Shown here one piece after another: positions 52,272 through 61,956 of a DNA stretch of 64,000 bases. A model generated the notes under the pieces. The model searched no databases. It was not told the DNA's origin and worked only from the letters and a program-made list of their open reading frames with translations. The stretch's first letter is position 1. Every line of letters begins with the position of its first letter. Made by a program: the position numbers and the translations under genes. This DNA is from Paenibacillus paeoniae (GTDB taxonomy: Bacteria > Bacillota > Bacilli > Paenibacillales > Paenibacillaceae): NCBI RefSeq assembly GCF_003388735.1, contig NZ_QUBQ01000003.1, positions 124,001 through 188,000 on the forward strand, given 5' to 3'.

Positions 52272-53744
52272 ATGAAGCCTCGCATTCGATCGATTCGGAC
52301 CAAGTTTCTCGTCGGTTTTTTTCTAATCTTCGCAGTATCCTTCGCACTGCTCAACGGGACCGTCACGAGCATTATTCGGACAAGCAACCAAACTATCATT
52401 ACGGATGATCTTATCGGGTTGAAAAAGACAGGCAGCAGCTATGTGCGCCAAGCCTTTCTGATGAATCATTTCGGCAACGACGATATCTACTTCGAACAAA
52501 TCGCGCAGGAGATGATTCGCGATCTCTACTATGCGACGTCCAGTGAGGTCAGCGCTTATTCCACGGACGGCAAGCTGATCCATGCCTCTGATTCTTCCGT
52601 ATTCATCGGCACTACGGTGGATGATCTAGAGGAGGCCATTCGCGGCCATACAGCCTATACCATCTCCTATGAGGGAGGGACCGCCAGCGTTTTGTATGCT
52701 TACCCAGTCGTCATCGACGGCGTCAAGGTCGGCATTCTTCGATATGCGAAGCCGTTCCACCTGCTCTATGAGCAGTCGGGCCGTATTCTGAACGCGGTCT
52801 TCTATATTGCGCTGGCCATCTTCGCGGCAGCGTTCCTGTTCTCGTACCTTTTGTCGCGTCATATTTCGATTCCGCTTACGAAGCTTGCTGCTGCTTCGAA
52901 TGAGGTGTCGAAAGGCAATCTGGACGTACGCCTGTCCATGGAGCGGCAAGATGAGATCGGCAGGCTCGCCGCCAACTTCAACGATATGATAGACCGTTTG
53001 AAGAGTCAGATTGGTAAAATCGAGCGGGACCGAGACCATCTGGAGAAGCTGCATTTGCAGAACAAGCATTTTTTTGACCATGTGACGCATGAGCTGAAGA
53101 CGCCGCTCACCTCGATATTGGGCTATGCGGAGCTGATTAAGGAGAATGGGAAGAGCGATCCCGCATTCTTCGCTAAAGGCATGAATCATATCGTGGATGA
53201 AAGCCGCCGGCTGCAAAACATGGTCGCGTCGTTGCTGGAGACGTCGAAGGAGCAGGGGCGCTGGGAGGAGACAGGGCGGATTGAAGCAGGACAGCTTTTG
53301 AGGGATGTATGCGATGCGATGTCCTTCAAGGCGCAGCGTTACAAAAAGACAATTCGCGTCGAGGCAGCCGGGCAGCTCTATGTAGAGGGTCAGCCGGACA
53401 AGCTTCGCCAGTTGTTCATCAATCTCATTGACAATGCGATCAAGTACGGACATCCCCAGTCGCAAATTGAGATAAAGACGAGCACTGATTCCGGCATGAT
53501 CCGCTTTGAATTCGCCAATGCGAGCGATCCCATATCATCTGAGCGGCAGGCGAGCTTGTTTGAACCGTTCCGCACTGACGACGAGAGGCAGGCTAGAGAG
53601 CAAGGCAGTGTAGGGCTTGGCCTTCATATTGCGCAATCGATTGTGGATGGGATGCGCGGCTCCATCTCGATGACAAGCGGGGACGGAACGACTCGTGTAA
53701 CGGTGCTGTTGCCGATTGCGGCGGAGGGGGTGGAATGGTCATGA
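52272..53744 (+). CDS. Sensor histidine kinase (PhoR/VicK type)
   Basis: 490 residues: membrane helices at about 12-32 and 175-195, an extracytoplasmic sensor of about 140 residues, HAMP, HisKA with FFDHVTHELKTPLTSILGYA, HATPase (LIDNAIKYG, GSVGLGLHIAQSI). Two bases after its regulator and overlapping the next gene by ten. Confidence 0.9.
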   Translation: MKPRIRSIRTKFLVGFFLIFAVSFALLNGTVTSIIRTSNQTIITDDLIGLKKTGSSYVRQAFLMNHFGNDDIYFEQIAQEMIRDLYYATSSEVSAYSTDGKLIHASDSSVFIGTTVDDLEEAIRGHTAYTISYEGGTASVLYAYPVVIDGVKVGILRYAKPFHLLYEQSGRILNAVFYIALAIFAAAFLFSYLLSRHISIPLTKLAAASNEVSKGNLDVRLSMERQDEIGRLAANFNDMIDRLKSQIGKIERDRDHLEKLHLQNKHFFDHVTHELKTPLTSILGYAELIKENGKSDPAFFAKGMNHIVDESRRLQNMVASLLETSKEQGRWEETGRIEAGQLLRDVCDAMSFKAQRYKKTIRVEAAGQLYVEGQPDKLRQLFINLIDNAIKYGHPQSQIEIKTSTDSGMIRFEFANASDPISSERQASLFEPFRTDDERQAREQGSVGLGLHIAQSIVDGMRGSISMTSGDGTTRVTVLLPIAAEGVEWS

Positions 53745-54931
53745 AAGCGAAGCGAGCGCCATGGTCTGCTTGGATCGCTGGGACGGTTGTAATGATGCTG
53801 CTATCAGGCTGCGCGGGAGGACTGCGCACGGAGACGATCATTATTCCCGATCAAGCAGGGACCGTACCAGACACGGGAGTGGGACATGCCTTCGAAGTGA
53901 ATACGATATACCGGTTGTCGGACATAGAAGAATTTAAAGTGAATCCGTGGCGGTGGATGGCGCCGGATACGCTCGCTCGGCAATCCTGGGGGAGAAGCGG
54001 CTGGGAGAGAATCGACCGCTATTCGTTGCCGTACGAGAAAGCGGAGAAGCTGATGGAGCTGGATGTCTATCCGTTTGACTTCAGCGATTTATCTCCGAAT
54101 GGCCGTTATTTCGCTAGTCTGTCTTTAGGGAATAGAGAGCACCCGGGATCTCTATTAACGTTGATATCGATTCCGGAAGGCGTCAAGACAGAGGTCAACG
54201 CGGCACATCTCCTTCCAAGATGGGCTGAGCGCAAGCTGATGTGGTCGGGCAATAGCCGGTTTGTGTCTTATTTTTTTATGGACGAGCAAGGGGGAATCGG
54301 CATTGCGGCCTATGATACGGAGCACGAAGAGCTTAAGCAGTATACCATGCCGGATCAGAATAAGTCGGCGATCCTCCATAGCGTCAAACTGTCGGAAGGA
54401 GGAGACGGCGTAATTGTGGTGAGGTCAGAGCCGGGCAAGCTGAGAAGCTTTGTATTAGGCCGGTGGAAGGGGGACCAACTCGTCAGTGAATACGAGCATT
54501 CGCTGCATGAGGACGGACGGGTGGAGTGGCTCGATCCTAATCGTGTCGTGTTTGTCGGTACGGATGGAACACTTTTCGTCTATGATCGGCGCAATGGCGA
54601 CCTCTCCGTGCTGATGGATCAGGCAGGCTCATTCGCCTTGTCCGCCGACAGGCAGTACATCGCTTATACGACCAATGAAGCGACCATTGACGTTGCGAAG
54701 CTGCAAGGGAACAATCTGCTGAACAGAACTACGGTGTATCACGGACTGATTGGAGACGAGATGGCGTGGAACCCGGACAACAGCGCGTTATTGGTACAGG
54801 GGCGCAAGCCATATGAGGCGCCGACGGTCGTGGCGCCGGGCGTTGCGGCTGAAGAGCCGCTTCCTGCTGCGAGTCAACGGGACCTGTACGGTCAACAAGC
54901 GATTATTATTACATTTAAGAGCAGCAAGTAG
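53735..54931 (+). CDS. Lipoprotein with beta-propeller-like repeats
   Basis: 398 residues. Lipobox LLSGC in the first 30 residues. The rest has TolB/WD40-like strands (DLSPNGRYFASLSLG, WSGNSRFVSYFF, LSADRQYIAYTTN, WNPDNSALLVQG). Co-transcribed with the two-component genes, so it may be an accessory sensor at the membrane. Specific function unknown. Confidence 0.75.
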   Translation: MVMKAKRAPWSAWIAGTVVMMLLSGCAGGLRTETIIIPDQAGTVPDTGVGHAFEVNTIYRLSDIEEFKVNPWRWMAPDTLARQSWGRSGWERIDRYSLPYEKAEKLMELDVYPFDFSDLSPNGRYFASLSLGNREHPGSLLTLISIPEGVKTEVNAAHLLPRWAERKLMWSGNSRFVSYFFMDEQGGIGIAAYDTEHEELKQYTMPDQNKSAILHSVKLSEGGDGVIVVRSEPGKLRSFVLGRWKGDQLVSEYEHSLHEDGRVEWLDPNRVVFVGTDGTLFVYDRRNGDLSVLMDQAGSFALSADRQYIAYTTNEATIDVAKLQGNNLLNRTTVYHGLIGDEMAWNPDNSALLVQGRKPYEAPTVVAPGVAAEEPLPAASQRDLYGQQAIIITFKSSK

Positions 54932-54945
54932 GTCATCTACACATG

Positions 54946-55007
54946 AGCATTTTCCGAGGCGTGGCTTTGCCGTACGGCGAGTCGTTGACGGAGGATGCTT
55001 TTTTTTT
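54946..55007 (+). terminator. Internal terminator or attenuator
   Basis: AGCATTTTCCG (54946-54956) pairs with CGGAGGATGCT (54989-54999), two wobbles, followed by nine T. It separates the sensor genes from the ABC transporter genes. Confidence 0.7.
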
Positions 55008-55107
55008 GTGACAACTTGTAGACATCTCCCACAAGCTTTGATGACATCGCTGCCTTACAGTGAAGAAGTCGATGACAGGCGCACAGACTGAAGGGAGACG
55101 CTATACG

Positions 55108-56505
55108 ATGAGAACAAAATGGATAGGTATACTAATGAGTTTCATGTTAATCTTCGCATTGGCCGCTTGCAGCGGATCGAATGGAGCGGGGAAAGGCGGA
55201 CAGCCTGCGAATACCTCCGGCAATAACCAGCCGGGAAGTGGAAATGGCGGGGGAGTGGACAAGCCTCAGAGCGGCAGCGGATCAAGCACACCTAAGGGTG
55301 AGAAAAAAACGGTCGTATTCTCCACCTTCTGGAAGGATGAAAAATTTGCGGAAGCCAAGAAGCGGTACGAAGCGCTTCATCCCAATATAGAGATCAAGCT
55401 GGAATATATCGATACAGACAATGAGCATGTAGAGGCTGATCTGGAGAAGTTCGCCACGACCACCAACACGGCGATGCTGGCGGGCAAAGGACCGGATTTG
55501 CTGGAGATGGACAAGCTACCGATCGACAGCTACGTGAAGAACGGCCTGCTGGTCGATCTGGAGACGATGATTGAGCGGGATCAGGAGTTCAAGCGTGGAG
55601 ATTATTTCACGAACATTTTGGATAATGCCAAGGTGGGAGGCGGACTGTACGGCATGCCGCTTTCATTCTTCCTGATGGGCTTCGCAGGGGATGCGGATGC
55701 CATCGCCAAGGCGGGCGTGCAGGTCGATGACAAGAGTTGGTCTTGGGCGGATTTCGCTCAAATCGGGAACAAGTTGATGAAGGATGGTGAATTCTCGAAT
55801 GTAATATGGACTACCCCAGGGAGCCTGCTGACGATGATGGTTACAGATCATTATGCCAGCTTCGTCGATGTGAAGAACAAGAAGGCTAGCTTCGACTCTG
55901 CGGCGTTCATCGCGATGATGGAGCAGGTGAAGAAGATGAAGGAGGACGGCGTTATCGGTGAAGGACGTCCTTACTTCTTTCCGACTCAGATCAATTCGGC
56001 GGGCGATTACGTGACGACCATGCAAGAATATCTCTCTAAAAACATGCATCTATATGCCAAGCCGCATACAAAGGAAACAACGCCCGGCGGTTACTTCCGT
56101 TCGTATCGGACAATCGGTCTGAACGCCAAATCCGATGTGAAGCAAGAGGCGTGGGATTTCATCAAATTTATGATGTCGGAGGAGATGGCGTATTCGCCGC
56201 TATCGGCCGGATTCCCGATTAATAAGAATGTATATGCGAAGGGCCTGGAGGAGCTGAAGAAGATGGGCTCGGTAAAGGGGCATGAGGATGGCGCGCTCAA
56301 GGGAGCAGCAGTAAAGGTAGATGAAGCGCGCATCGAGAGATTGAATGGTTACGTGAATGGGGCGATTCATCCCGTGGCGTATCAATCGGACAAAATCGAG
56401 GAGATCGTCTATCAGGAGACGCTGGCTTTCTTCAGCGGACAGAAGTCGGCGGAGGCTGTTGCGAAGCTGATTCAGAACAAGGCGACCACCTATCTTAATG
56501 AATAA
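55108..56505 (+). CDS. ABC transporter solute-binding lipoprotein (family 1)
   Basis: 465 residues: lipobox LAAC, a Gly/Asn/Ser-rich linker, then a type I sugar-type binding protein (VVFSTFWKDEKFAEAKKRYE, GPDLLEMDKLPIDSYVKNGL, GLYGMPLSF). ATG 55108 has GGGAGACG. Overlaps the first permease by eight bases. Substrate unknown, probably a sugar or oligosaccharide. Confidence 0.88.
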   Translation: MRTKWIGILMSFMLIFALAACSGSNGAGKGGQPANTSGNNQPGSGNGGGVDKPQSGSGSSTPKGEKKTVVFSTFWKDEKFAEAKKRYEALHPNIEIKLEYIDTDNEHVEADLEKFATTTNTAMLAGKGPDLLEMDKLPIDSYVKNGLLVDLETMIERDQEFKRGDYFTNILDNAKVGGGLYGMPLSFFLMGFAGDADAIAKAGVQVDDKSWSWADFAQIGNKLMKDGEFSNVIWTTPGSLLTMMVTDHYASFVDVKNKKASFDSAAFIAMMEQVKKMKEDGVIGEGRPYFFPTQINSAGDYVTTMQEYLSKNMHLYAKPHTKETTPGGYFRSYRTIGLNAKSDVKQEAWDFIKFMMSEEMAYSPLSAGFPINKNVYAKGLEELKKMGSVKGHEDGALKGAAVKVDEARIERLNGYVNGAIHPVAYQSDKIEEIVYQETLAFFSGQKSAEAVAKLIQNKATTYLNE

Positions 56506-57385
56506 GGGGAAGCTTCAACTGCAACGTTGGATGCGCAGGGATACAGCGGCCGCGCTGCTATTCCTTGCGCCAAGCGTAATCGGATTCGGGATCTTCTATG
56601 CGATCCCGTTTCTGCTTGGCATCTACGAATCGTTCACGGACCGGACTATGGGCGGCGCGTTTGTCGGCTTGGACAATTACAAGGAGCTGTTGGACAGCGG
56701 CTCGTTCCGCAAGGCGGCAGGCAATACACTGCTCTTTACCGCTGTAGGTGTTCCGTTATTGATCGTGACATCACTTGGCCTGGCAATGTTGCTAAACCGC
56801 AGCTTATATTTTCGCAATGGACTGCGAACGGCGTTTATCATACCGCTCGTTGTGCCGGTTGCTTCCATCGTGATGATCTGGCAAATCTTTTTCGATTGGA
56901 ACGGAACGCTTAATGCCTGGCTGAACGCGCTAGGTAAGGAGCGGGTTGATTGGCTGCAATCGGATTGGTCAATGGGCATCATTGTCATGATGTATGTATG
57001 GAAGAACATTGGGTACAACATGATTTTATTTCTGGCTGGGCTTCAGTCGATTCCGAAGGATTATTACGAGACGGCGCGGATTGAAGGGGCGGGGCGACTC
57101 CGCCAGCTATTTGGCATCACGCTTGTGTATCTGACGCCAACCCTGTTTTTTGTTGTGCTGATCTCGGTGATCAATTCTTTCAAGGTATTCCGGGAGACGT
57201 ACCTGCTTGCGGGCGATTATCCGTATGATCGCATTTATATGCTGCAGCATTTTATGAACAATATGTTTTTTGCGCTCGACATTCAGAAGCTGACGGCTGC
57301 GGCTACGCTGATGGTTGGCTGTATTGTACTGCTCGTATCGGGAATGCTTCGGGTGGAGCGGCGATTCCGCGAGGATATGGAGTGA
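56498..57385 (+). CDS. ABC sugar-type permease (MalF/UgpA-like)
   Basis: 295 residues, six membrane helices; the EAA loop is YYETARIEGAGRLRQLFGITL, in its usual cytoplasmic position. The N-terminus AALLFLAPSVIGFGIFYAIP is typical. Pairs with the following permease. Confidence 0.9.
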   Translation: MNKGKLQLQRWMRRDTAAALLFLAPSVIGFGIFYAIPFLLGIYESFTDRTMGGAFVGLDNYKELLDSGSFRKAAGNTLLFTAVGVPLLIVTSLGLAMLLNRSLYFRNGLRTAFIIPLVVPVASIVMIWQIFFDWNGTLNAWLNALGKERVDWLQSDWSMGIIVMMYVWKNIGYNMILFLAGLQSIPKDYYETARIEGAGRLRQLFGITLVYLTPTLFFVVLISVINSFKVFRETYLLAGDYPYDRIYMLQHFMNNMFFALDIQKLTAAATLMVGCIVLLVSGMLRVERRFREDME

Positions 57386-58281
57386 GGGAGGGGATGCAAG
57401 TGAGGAAGAGATGGGTTTGGCTTCCCCGACTGGCTCTGTCGCTATGGCTCGGATCGCTTGCGATACTGATGCTGGTGCCTATTCTGCTAACGGTAACGAA
57501 TTCGCTGATGACGGAGCGGGAGATCGGGCTGAACTACGGCTTACTGGGGCAGATGGTCGATACGGCTTCGGGTGGGAAGGATGCTTTTGTCAATCTGAAA
57601 ATACTGCCCGATTGGCTGTCGCTGGAGCAATATAGGCATGTGTTGGTGCTTGCGCCCAAGTTTTTGCGCATGTTCTGGAATTCGGCAGCAATGGTTTTGC
57701 CGATCATTGTCGGACAAGTCGCCGTAGCCGCTCTCGCTGCTTATGCTTTCGCCAAACTGCGTTTTTTCGGTCGGGACAAGCTGTTCCTGGTGTACTTGAT
57801 GACGATGCTGATGCCGTTCCAAGTGACGCTGGTGCCCAATTATATGGTGATAGACTGGCTAGGGCTGATGAACAGCGAAGCGGCGATTATATTGCCTGGC
57901 ATCTTCGGCGCGTTCGGCGTCTTTATGCTGCGACAGTTCATGGCTCATATTCCGTTCGCATATACCGAAGCGGCCAAGATGGATGGAGCGGGGCAATGGA
58001 CGATCTTTCTGCGCATTATTTTGCCGCTGGCGAAGCCGGGACTCGCGGCGCTCGTTGTGCTGCTGTTCGTCGATTACTGGAATATGATCGAGCAGCCGAT
58101 TATTTTTTTGCAAGAGGCTGCAAGGCAGCCATTGTCCCTCTATCTGTCCTATATCGACAAGGAGGCGAGAGGCGTCGCGTTCGCCGCGTCCGTGCTGTAT
58201 ATGACGCCAATGGTACTGCTATTCCTTTATGCGGAATCTTATTTTGTCGAGGGCGTACAATTGTCGGGCATTAAAGGGTAG
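57382..58281 (+). CDS. ABC sugar-type permease (MalG/UgpE-like)
   Basis: Up to 299 residues, six helices; EAA loop YTEAAKMDGAGQWTIFLRII. The listed GTG overlaps the previous stop; ATG 57394 or GTG 57400 are alternatives, the latter best spaced from GGGAGGGG. A long insertion between helices one and two (about 45-85). No ATPase gene is present, so a shared MsmX-type ATPase is expected. Confidence 0.88.
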   Translation: MREGMQVRKRWVWLPRLALSLWLGSLAILMLVPILLTVTNSLMTEREIGLNYGLLGQMVDTASGGKDAFVNLKILPDWLSLEQYRHVLVLAPKFLRMFWNSAAMVLPIIVGQVAVAALAAYAFAKLRFFGRDKLFLVYLMTMLMPFQVTLVPNYMVIDWLGLMNSEAAIILPGIFGAFGVFMLRQFMAHIPFAYTEAAKMDGAGQWTIFLRIILPLAKPGLAALVVLLFVDYWNMIEQPIIFLQEAARQPLSLYLSYIDKEARGVAFAASVLYMTPMVLLFLYAESYFVEGVQLSGIKG

Positions 58282-58303
58282 ATGAGTTCGGGAGTGATGA
58301 AGT

Positions 58304-59446
58304 GTGGATAGGGAAGAGATGGCGGCACAGGCGAAAAAAAGAGGAATCCGTATCACGGCCGGCATATTCATATGCCTGCTGGTAGGATTTACGTTGGCGG
58401 GGAACACGCTGCAATCCTTGACGCTGCCAAAGGTATATACAGTGGAAACGAGCAAAGGCGAGCTGGTACACGCCTACCAAGGGACATCCGTGGTGTATCC
58501 GTCTGAAGTGAAGGAACTAGCCAATCCGGCCGGTTGGAAGGTTGAGAAGGTGCTGGTGAAAAAGGGGGAAATGGTGCAAAAAGGGCAGACACTTGTCGAA
58601 TATAACGATTCGGAAACGAAGGGACAGCTCCAGGAGCAATATTCCGCCTTGAAGAAGCAGCAGATGTCGATGGAGGGGCTGGAGCATAACTACAAGCTGG
58701 CCTATATATCGGAGGATGAATCGGCCAAGCAAAGCGCCAAGCTCGCGATTGAGGCTGCCAAGCTGGATATCGCCGACCAGAAGCGGCGTATTGAACGGCT
58801 GGAGTCGGAAGCGAGCGAGCATCGCCGATTGTCGGCTCCATTCGACGGCCTTGTATTGGAGGTGCTTGCAGAGGAGGGATTCGGCGGCTCCGGCTCGCCG
58901 GATGTACGGCTATCCAATGCTGCAAGAGGTTTTCAAGCGGAATTCATCATTCCGCAGTCATTGTCCGAACTGCTTCTTGAAGGAGAAGAGCTTGAGATAA
59001 CGGTGGATGGTGAGCATAGCCGGACAATTACAGGGCGATTGGCGGAATGGTCTGCCATTAACTCTTCTATAGGGGAGTCGGCCGGTGGAATAGATAGCGC
59101 TGGGGGAGGGCAGAATGCCCAGACCAGGGCTATCAAGCTGCTGCTGGACGACCAAGAGCTTCGTGGAGGAGAGCGGGTGAGTCTGAATCTGAACAGATCG
59201 AAGACATCGGACAGCGTGCTGGTGCCGAATGAAGCGATTCGCAAAGACCTGGAAGGCGCATATGTGTATACGTTGAATGAACAGCAAGGTCCGTTGGGCA
59301 ACGCTTACTACGTTGTGCGCGTGCCGATAATTATTGCGGATGCCAACGACACGACCACCGCTGTCAACTCTGGACTTTTCGCGAAGCAGCGCGTAATCAT
59401 AAGCAGCAGCGAGCCGGTTGTGGATGGGGTGCGGGTGCGGTATTGA
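58304..59446 (+). CDS. Efflux adaptor-like (HlyD/RND membrane fusion) protein
   Basis: 380 residues: N-terminal membrane helix (about 18-36), biotinyl-lipoyl-like halves (NPAGWKVEKVLVKKGEMVQK; LSAPFDGLVLEVLAEEGFGG), a coiled-coil hairpin between (about 105-165) and a beta-barrel. Such adaptors normally serve MacB-type or other exporters. Here it closes an operon of importer-type genes, which is unusual. GTG start at 58304 after GGGAGTGAT. Confidence 0.8.
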   Translation: MDREEMAAQAKKRGIRITAGIFICLLVGFTLAGNTLQSLTLPKVYTVETSKGELVHAYQGTSVVYPSEVKELANPAGWKVEKVLVKKGEMVQKGQTLVEYNDSETKGQLQEQYSALKKQQMSMEGLEHNYKLAYISEDESAKQSAKLAIEAAKLDIADQKRRIERLESEASEHRRLSAPFDGLVLEVLAEEGFGGSGSPDVRLSNAARGFQAEFIIPQSLSELLLEGEELEITVDGEHSRTITGRLAEWSAINSSIGESAGGIDSAGGGQNAQTRAIKLLLDDQELRGGERVSLNLNRSKTSDSVLVPNEAIRKDLEGAYVYTLNEQQGPLGNAYYVVRVPIIIADANDTTTAVNSGLFAKQRVIISSSEPVVDGVRVRY

Positions 59447-59595
59447 TGTTATGATCGCGCACGATGCTGAAGTTGTAATTATGCATGATCCCTATGCAGT
59501 AACATGAGTGGAAAATAACATGCATCTTATGCAGCAATGGTGAGTCTGAGGAGCACTTTCCAATCAAACAAGCGACAAGATTTACGTCACTAATG

Positions 59596-59624
59596 TTGAC
59601 ATAAATTACGCCATAATATATATT
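59596..59624 (+). promoter_or_regulatory. Consensus SigA promoter
   Basis: TTGACA (59596-59601), 17 bases, TATATT (59619-59624). The -35 box is perfect. Confidence 0.8.
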
Positions 59625-59643
59625 TGAGACATAATTTATGTCA
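59597..59643. promoter_or_regulatory. Operators over HTH promoter
   Basis: GACATAATTTATGTC (59628-59642) is a perfect 15-base palindrome just behind the -10 box. TGACATAAATT (59597-59607) in the -35 region is the exact inverse of AATTTATGTCA (59633-59643). A repressor bound to both would block the promoter, most simply the HTH product itself. Confidence 0.65.
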
Positions 59644-59656
59644 GTGGGTGATAACG

Positions 59657-60163
59657 ATGGTGAGAGAAGCGCATCAAGTACAGACTGTACTGGAATATTT
59701 GGTTATGATAAATGATCAGTCGTATTCCGGGGTTGGACGGAAGCTGAACATTACGCCGCAGCAGTTCTCCGATTGGATTAAGAAGCGCAGGCCGATTCCG
59801 AGGGAGAGGCTTCATGAGCTTGCTCATTATTTTGATATTGAGCAAGACGCACTTATCGATTCGAATTACTATGCGAAGCCGCTGACGTTGAGTGGACGGA
59901 TCCAGCTTCACATGCGGTTTGTGCAGCATAAGATCGCCTCTATGGAACATGATGGCGCGGACCGTGGAGACATTGTGCCTTATTACGAGAAGCAGAGGCA
60001 GCTTCAGCGGGAGTTGAAGGATGAAATCCGTCTAGCGAGAGTAGCGGAGTTGCTGATAAAGGGAAACCCTCAGATTGATTCGATCATCGATGATGTGCTG
60101 GATGAGTTGGAAGCGGGTCGTTGGGATGAGCTTAGCAGCAGGTTGAATAGGGAGGACTCTTAG
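59657..60163 (+). CDS. HTH-domain regulator (Cro/CI-like)
   Basis: 168 residues. HTH at about 18-62 (YSGVGRKLNITPQQFSDWIK, IPRERLHELAHYFD), then a long helical C-terminal part probably for oligomerisation. ATG 59657 has a weak GGGTGAT site; earlier starts would run through the operator. Likely represses its own operon with the downstream hydrolase gene, which starts at the next base after its stop. Confidence 0.78.
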   Translation: MVREAHQVQTVLEYLVMINDQSYSGVGRKLNITPQQFSDWIKKRRPIPRERLHELAHYFDIEQDALIDSNYYAKPLTLSGRIQLHMRFVQHKIASMEHDGADRGDIVPYYEKQRQLQRELKDEIRLARVAELLIKGNPQIDSIIDDVLDELEAGRWDELSSRLNREDS

Positions 60164-61195
60164 ATGAGTACGGCAATTTATCTAAGCAGAGGCGAAGTGA
60201 AGATAATGGGCAAAAATCAGGATGTTCCCTACGAGGGCGTGTACTTGTTTACCAATAAGCGTGGAATTGCCAAAAAGGCGATGATCATGTCCCCGGTAAT
60301 GCCAATGGAGTGGATGTCGCGTTTAGGAAGCGTCACGGTCTCTCAGGTTGGCAAGGAATACCCGAACGGGGGCATGAATGAAGCAGGTCTTGTCGTAGAG
60401 CAGACAACGTTACGGAGCTCAGTCTATCCTGAGGTTGGCACGTTTCCAGCGATTGGTGAATTGCCATTCATTCAGCTATTGCTGGATACATGTGAAAATG
60501 TTCAGGAGGCAATAGAAATGGCTGCAAGGGTACGTATTGTTGACCCTATGTCCCGTCTTCACTATATGATGGGCGATGCGCTAGGAAATTGCGCTGTTCT
60601 GGAATATGTGAATGGAGAGATGAAGGTGTATGACAAGGAGTCGCTGCCGAAGACGATTCTAGCGAATACGCCATATTGCGATGCGCTTGCCGATCTGGAG
60701 GATACGCACAATGGCTGGCAACGATCCTATGATGATTATGCGCGCAATTCTATGGAGCGCTTCACAATTGCCGCCGCTGCTGCATCATTGCCTGTGCCGT
60801 CAGGCAGAAACTCAAGGACGGTCTATATGCTGGATGCGCTGACGGCAGCGAAGAGAGAGGATACAGCTTACAGCCTCATGTATGACATTGCGGACAAACG
60901 ACTCTACTTCAGAACGGAGCGATCCCCGTCACTGAAGATGCTGGATTTGGCTCACCTGGATTTCTCGCCAGAGGCTACTGCGCTAGCGCTTGATCTCCAG
61001 CAGCCGGAGGGAGGCGACGCGGGGAGCCGCTTGGCGACATACGATAGGTCTCTCAACTTTCGAGTTGTCCAATCTTTCTTCCGTGACCCGACTCTGACCG
61101 AGGCATTCGGCTGGAATCTGTCAGATGAGATGTTGGAGTTCTTGTCAGCTATTCCTGATTCCTATGAGGCAGTTGCCCAGAAGAGAGAGTTCTAG
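60164..61195 (+). CDS. Linear amide C-N hydrolase-like protein (Ntn fold) with Ser2
   Basis: 343 residues matching the choloylglycine hydrolase/penicillin V acylase fold: start MSTAIYLSRGEVKIMGKNQD, PNGGMNEAGLVVEQTTL, MMGDALGNCAVLEYV, ILANTPYCDAL. The family needs Cys at position 2 as autocatalytic nucleophile; here it is Ser2. It may be a Ser-nucleophile variant or an inactive homologue. GGGAGG precedes the ATG. Possible substrates are N-acyl amides such as acyl-homoserine lactones, but this is not shown. Confidence 0.8.
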   Translation: MSTAIYLSRGEVKIMGKNQDVPYEGVYLFTNKRGIAKKAMIMSPVMPMEWMSRLGSVTVSQVGKEYPNGGMNEAGLVVEQTTLRSSVYPEVGTFPAIGELPFIQLLLDTCENVQEAIEMAARVRIVDPMSRLHYMMGDALGNCAVLEYVNGEMKVYDKESLPKTILANTPYCDALADLEDTHNGWQRSYDDYARNSMERFTIAAAAASLPVPSGRNSRTVYMLDALTAAKREDTAYSLMYDIADKRLYFRTERSPSLKMLDLAHLDFSPEATALALDLQQPEGGDAGSRLATYDRSLNFRVVQSFFRDPTLTEAFGWNLSDEMLEFLSAIPDSYEAVAQKREF

Positions 61196-61263
61196 ACCAG
61201 AGAGCCAGGATGCGACTAATACCTGTCCAAGAGTATGGCCTTGTAAATCGTATCGCAGAGCAA

Positions 61264-61347
61264 CAACACTAAACGCTCGGAATCGCACCAAAAGGTGAAA
61301 TAGCTGTGCCACACACCACTAATCACACCAAAGGGCAGAAACCCGCA
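61264..61347 (+). repeat. Intergenic repeat element, second location
   Basis: AACACTAAACGCTCGGAATC with the following GTGAAATAGCTGTGCCACACACCACT (in two pieces) and AAAGGGCAGAAACCCGCA repeats the element at 41901-42031. As there, it lies between a gene end and a strong hairpin. Confidence 0.65.
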
Positions 61348-61355
61348 CGGAAAGC

Positions 61356-61402
61356 AGAAATAGCGATGAGGGATAACCACCCTGCATCGCTATTTCTTTG
61401 TT
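61356..61402 (+). terminator. Terminator behind hydrolase gene
   Basis: AGAAATAGCGATG (61356-61368) and CATCGCTATTTCT (61385-61397) pair perfectly, with an inner AGGG/CCCT stem, followed by T-rich sequence. Confidence 0.75.
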
Positions 61403-61418
61403 TTTCGTATGATTTTCA

Positions 61419-61688
61419 TCAAGCGAGCTGTCTTCTTAAGCAAGCATACCTACTATTAGGAGAGACCCCTTTTACGTCAATATGAGCATGAATAGTTTTG
61501 AGAACAGTTCGATGTGTAGTCAGGAAGTAAATAATGGCAGCAGGTAGGACTAGGAATCGAAATAAGATCACATCAGGCTTCATATTTTTTGAAAAGACCA
61601 TTTGAATCGCTGCCCCTCTCTTTGAAGCCAAATTTATAAATAGATGATACTGCTCATCTGGAGCTCTGTCATAGATAGGCCATCCCAT
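61419..61688 (-). CDS. Possible small protein, unrecognised
   Basis: An 89-codon frame with one hydrophobic stretch (VILFRFLVLPAAIIYFL). Its ribosome site is poor (AGCAGGA touching the ATG). It may be a decayed gene. The rest of 61403-61956 shows nothing else I can support. Confidence 0.25.
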   Translation of the reverse strand: MGWPIYDRAPDEQYHLFINLASKRGAAIQMVFSKNMKPDVILFRFLVLPAAIIYFLTTHRTVLKTIHAHIDVKGVSPNSRYACLRRQLA

Positions 61689-61956
61689 TCCTGCTTACAA
61701 GTGCTACATGCACACAAACCGCTGCGTCAACCAACAAATAATTCGCGAAAATGTCCTTTCCCTCTCAAACAAATTCATAATAAAGCGAATTCCCGTCCTG
61801 TAAAATTAAGGAGCCTATATAGGCAAACTCTGCTAAAATAACTAAGGAATACGGACTGGCAGCAATATGTTGTCTTGTAAATTTTGCATCGATTTGGAAC
61901 GTTGCACGTAATTAATTTTATGGAGCCCATTCGAATGAATGGAGGGGGTGTGTCGG

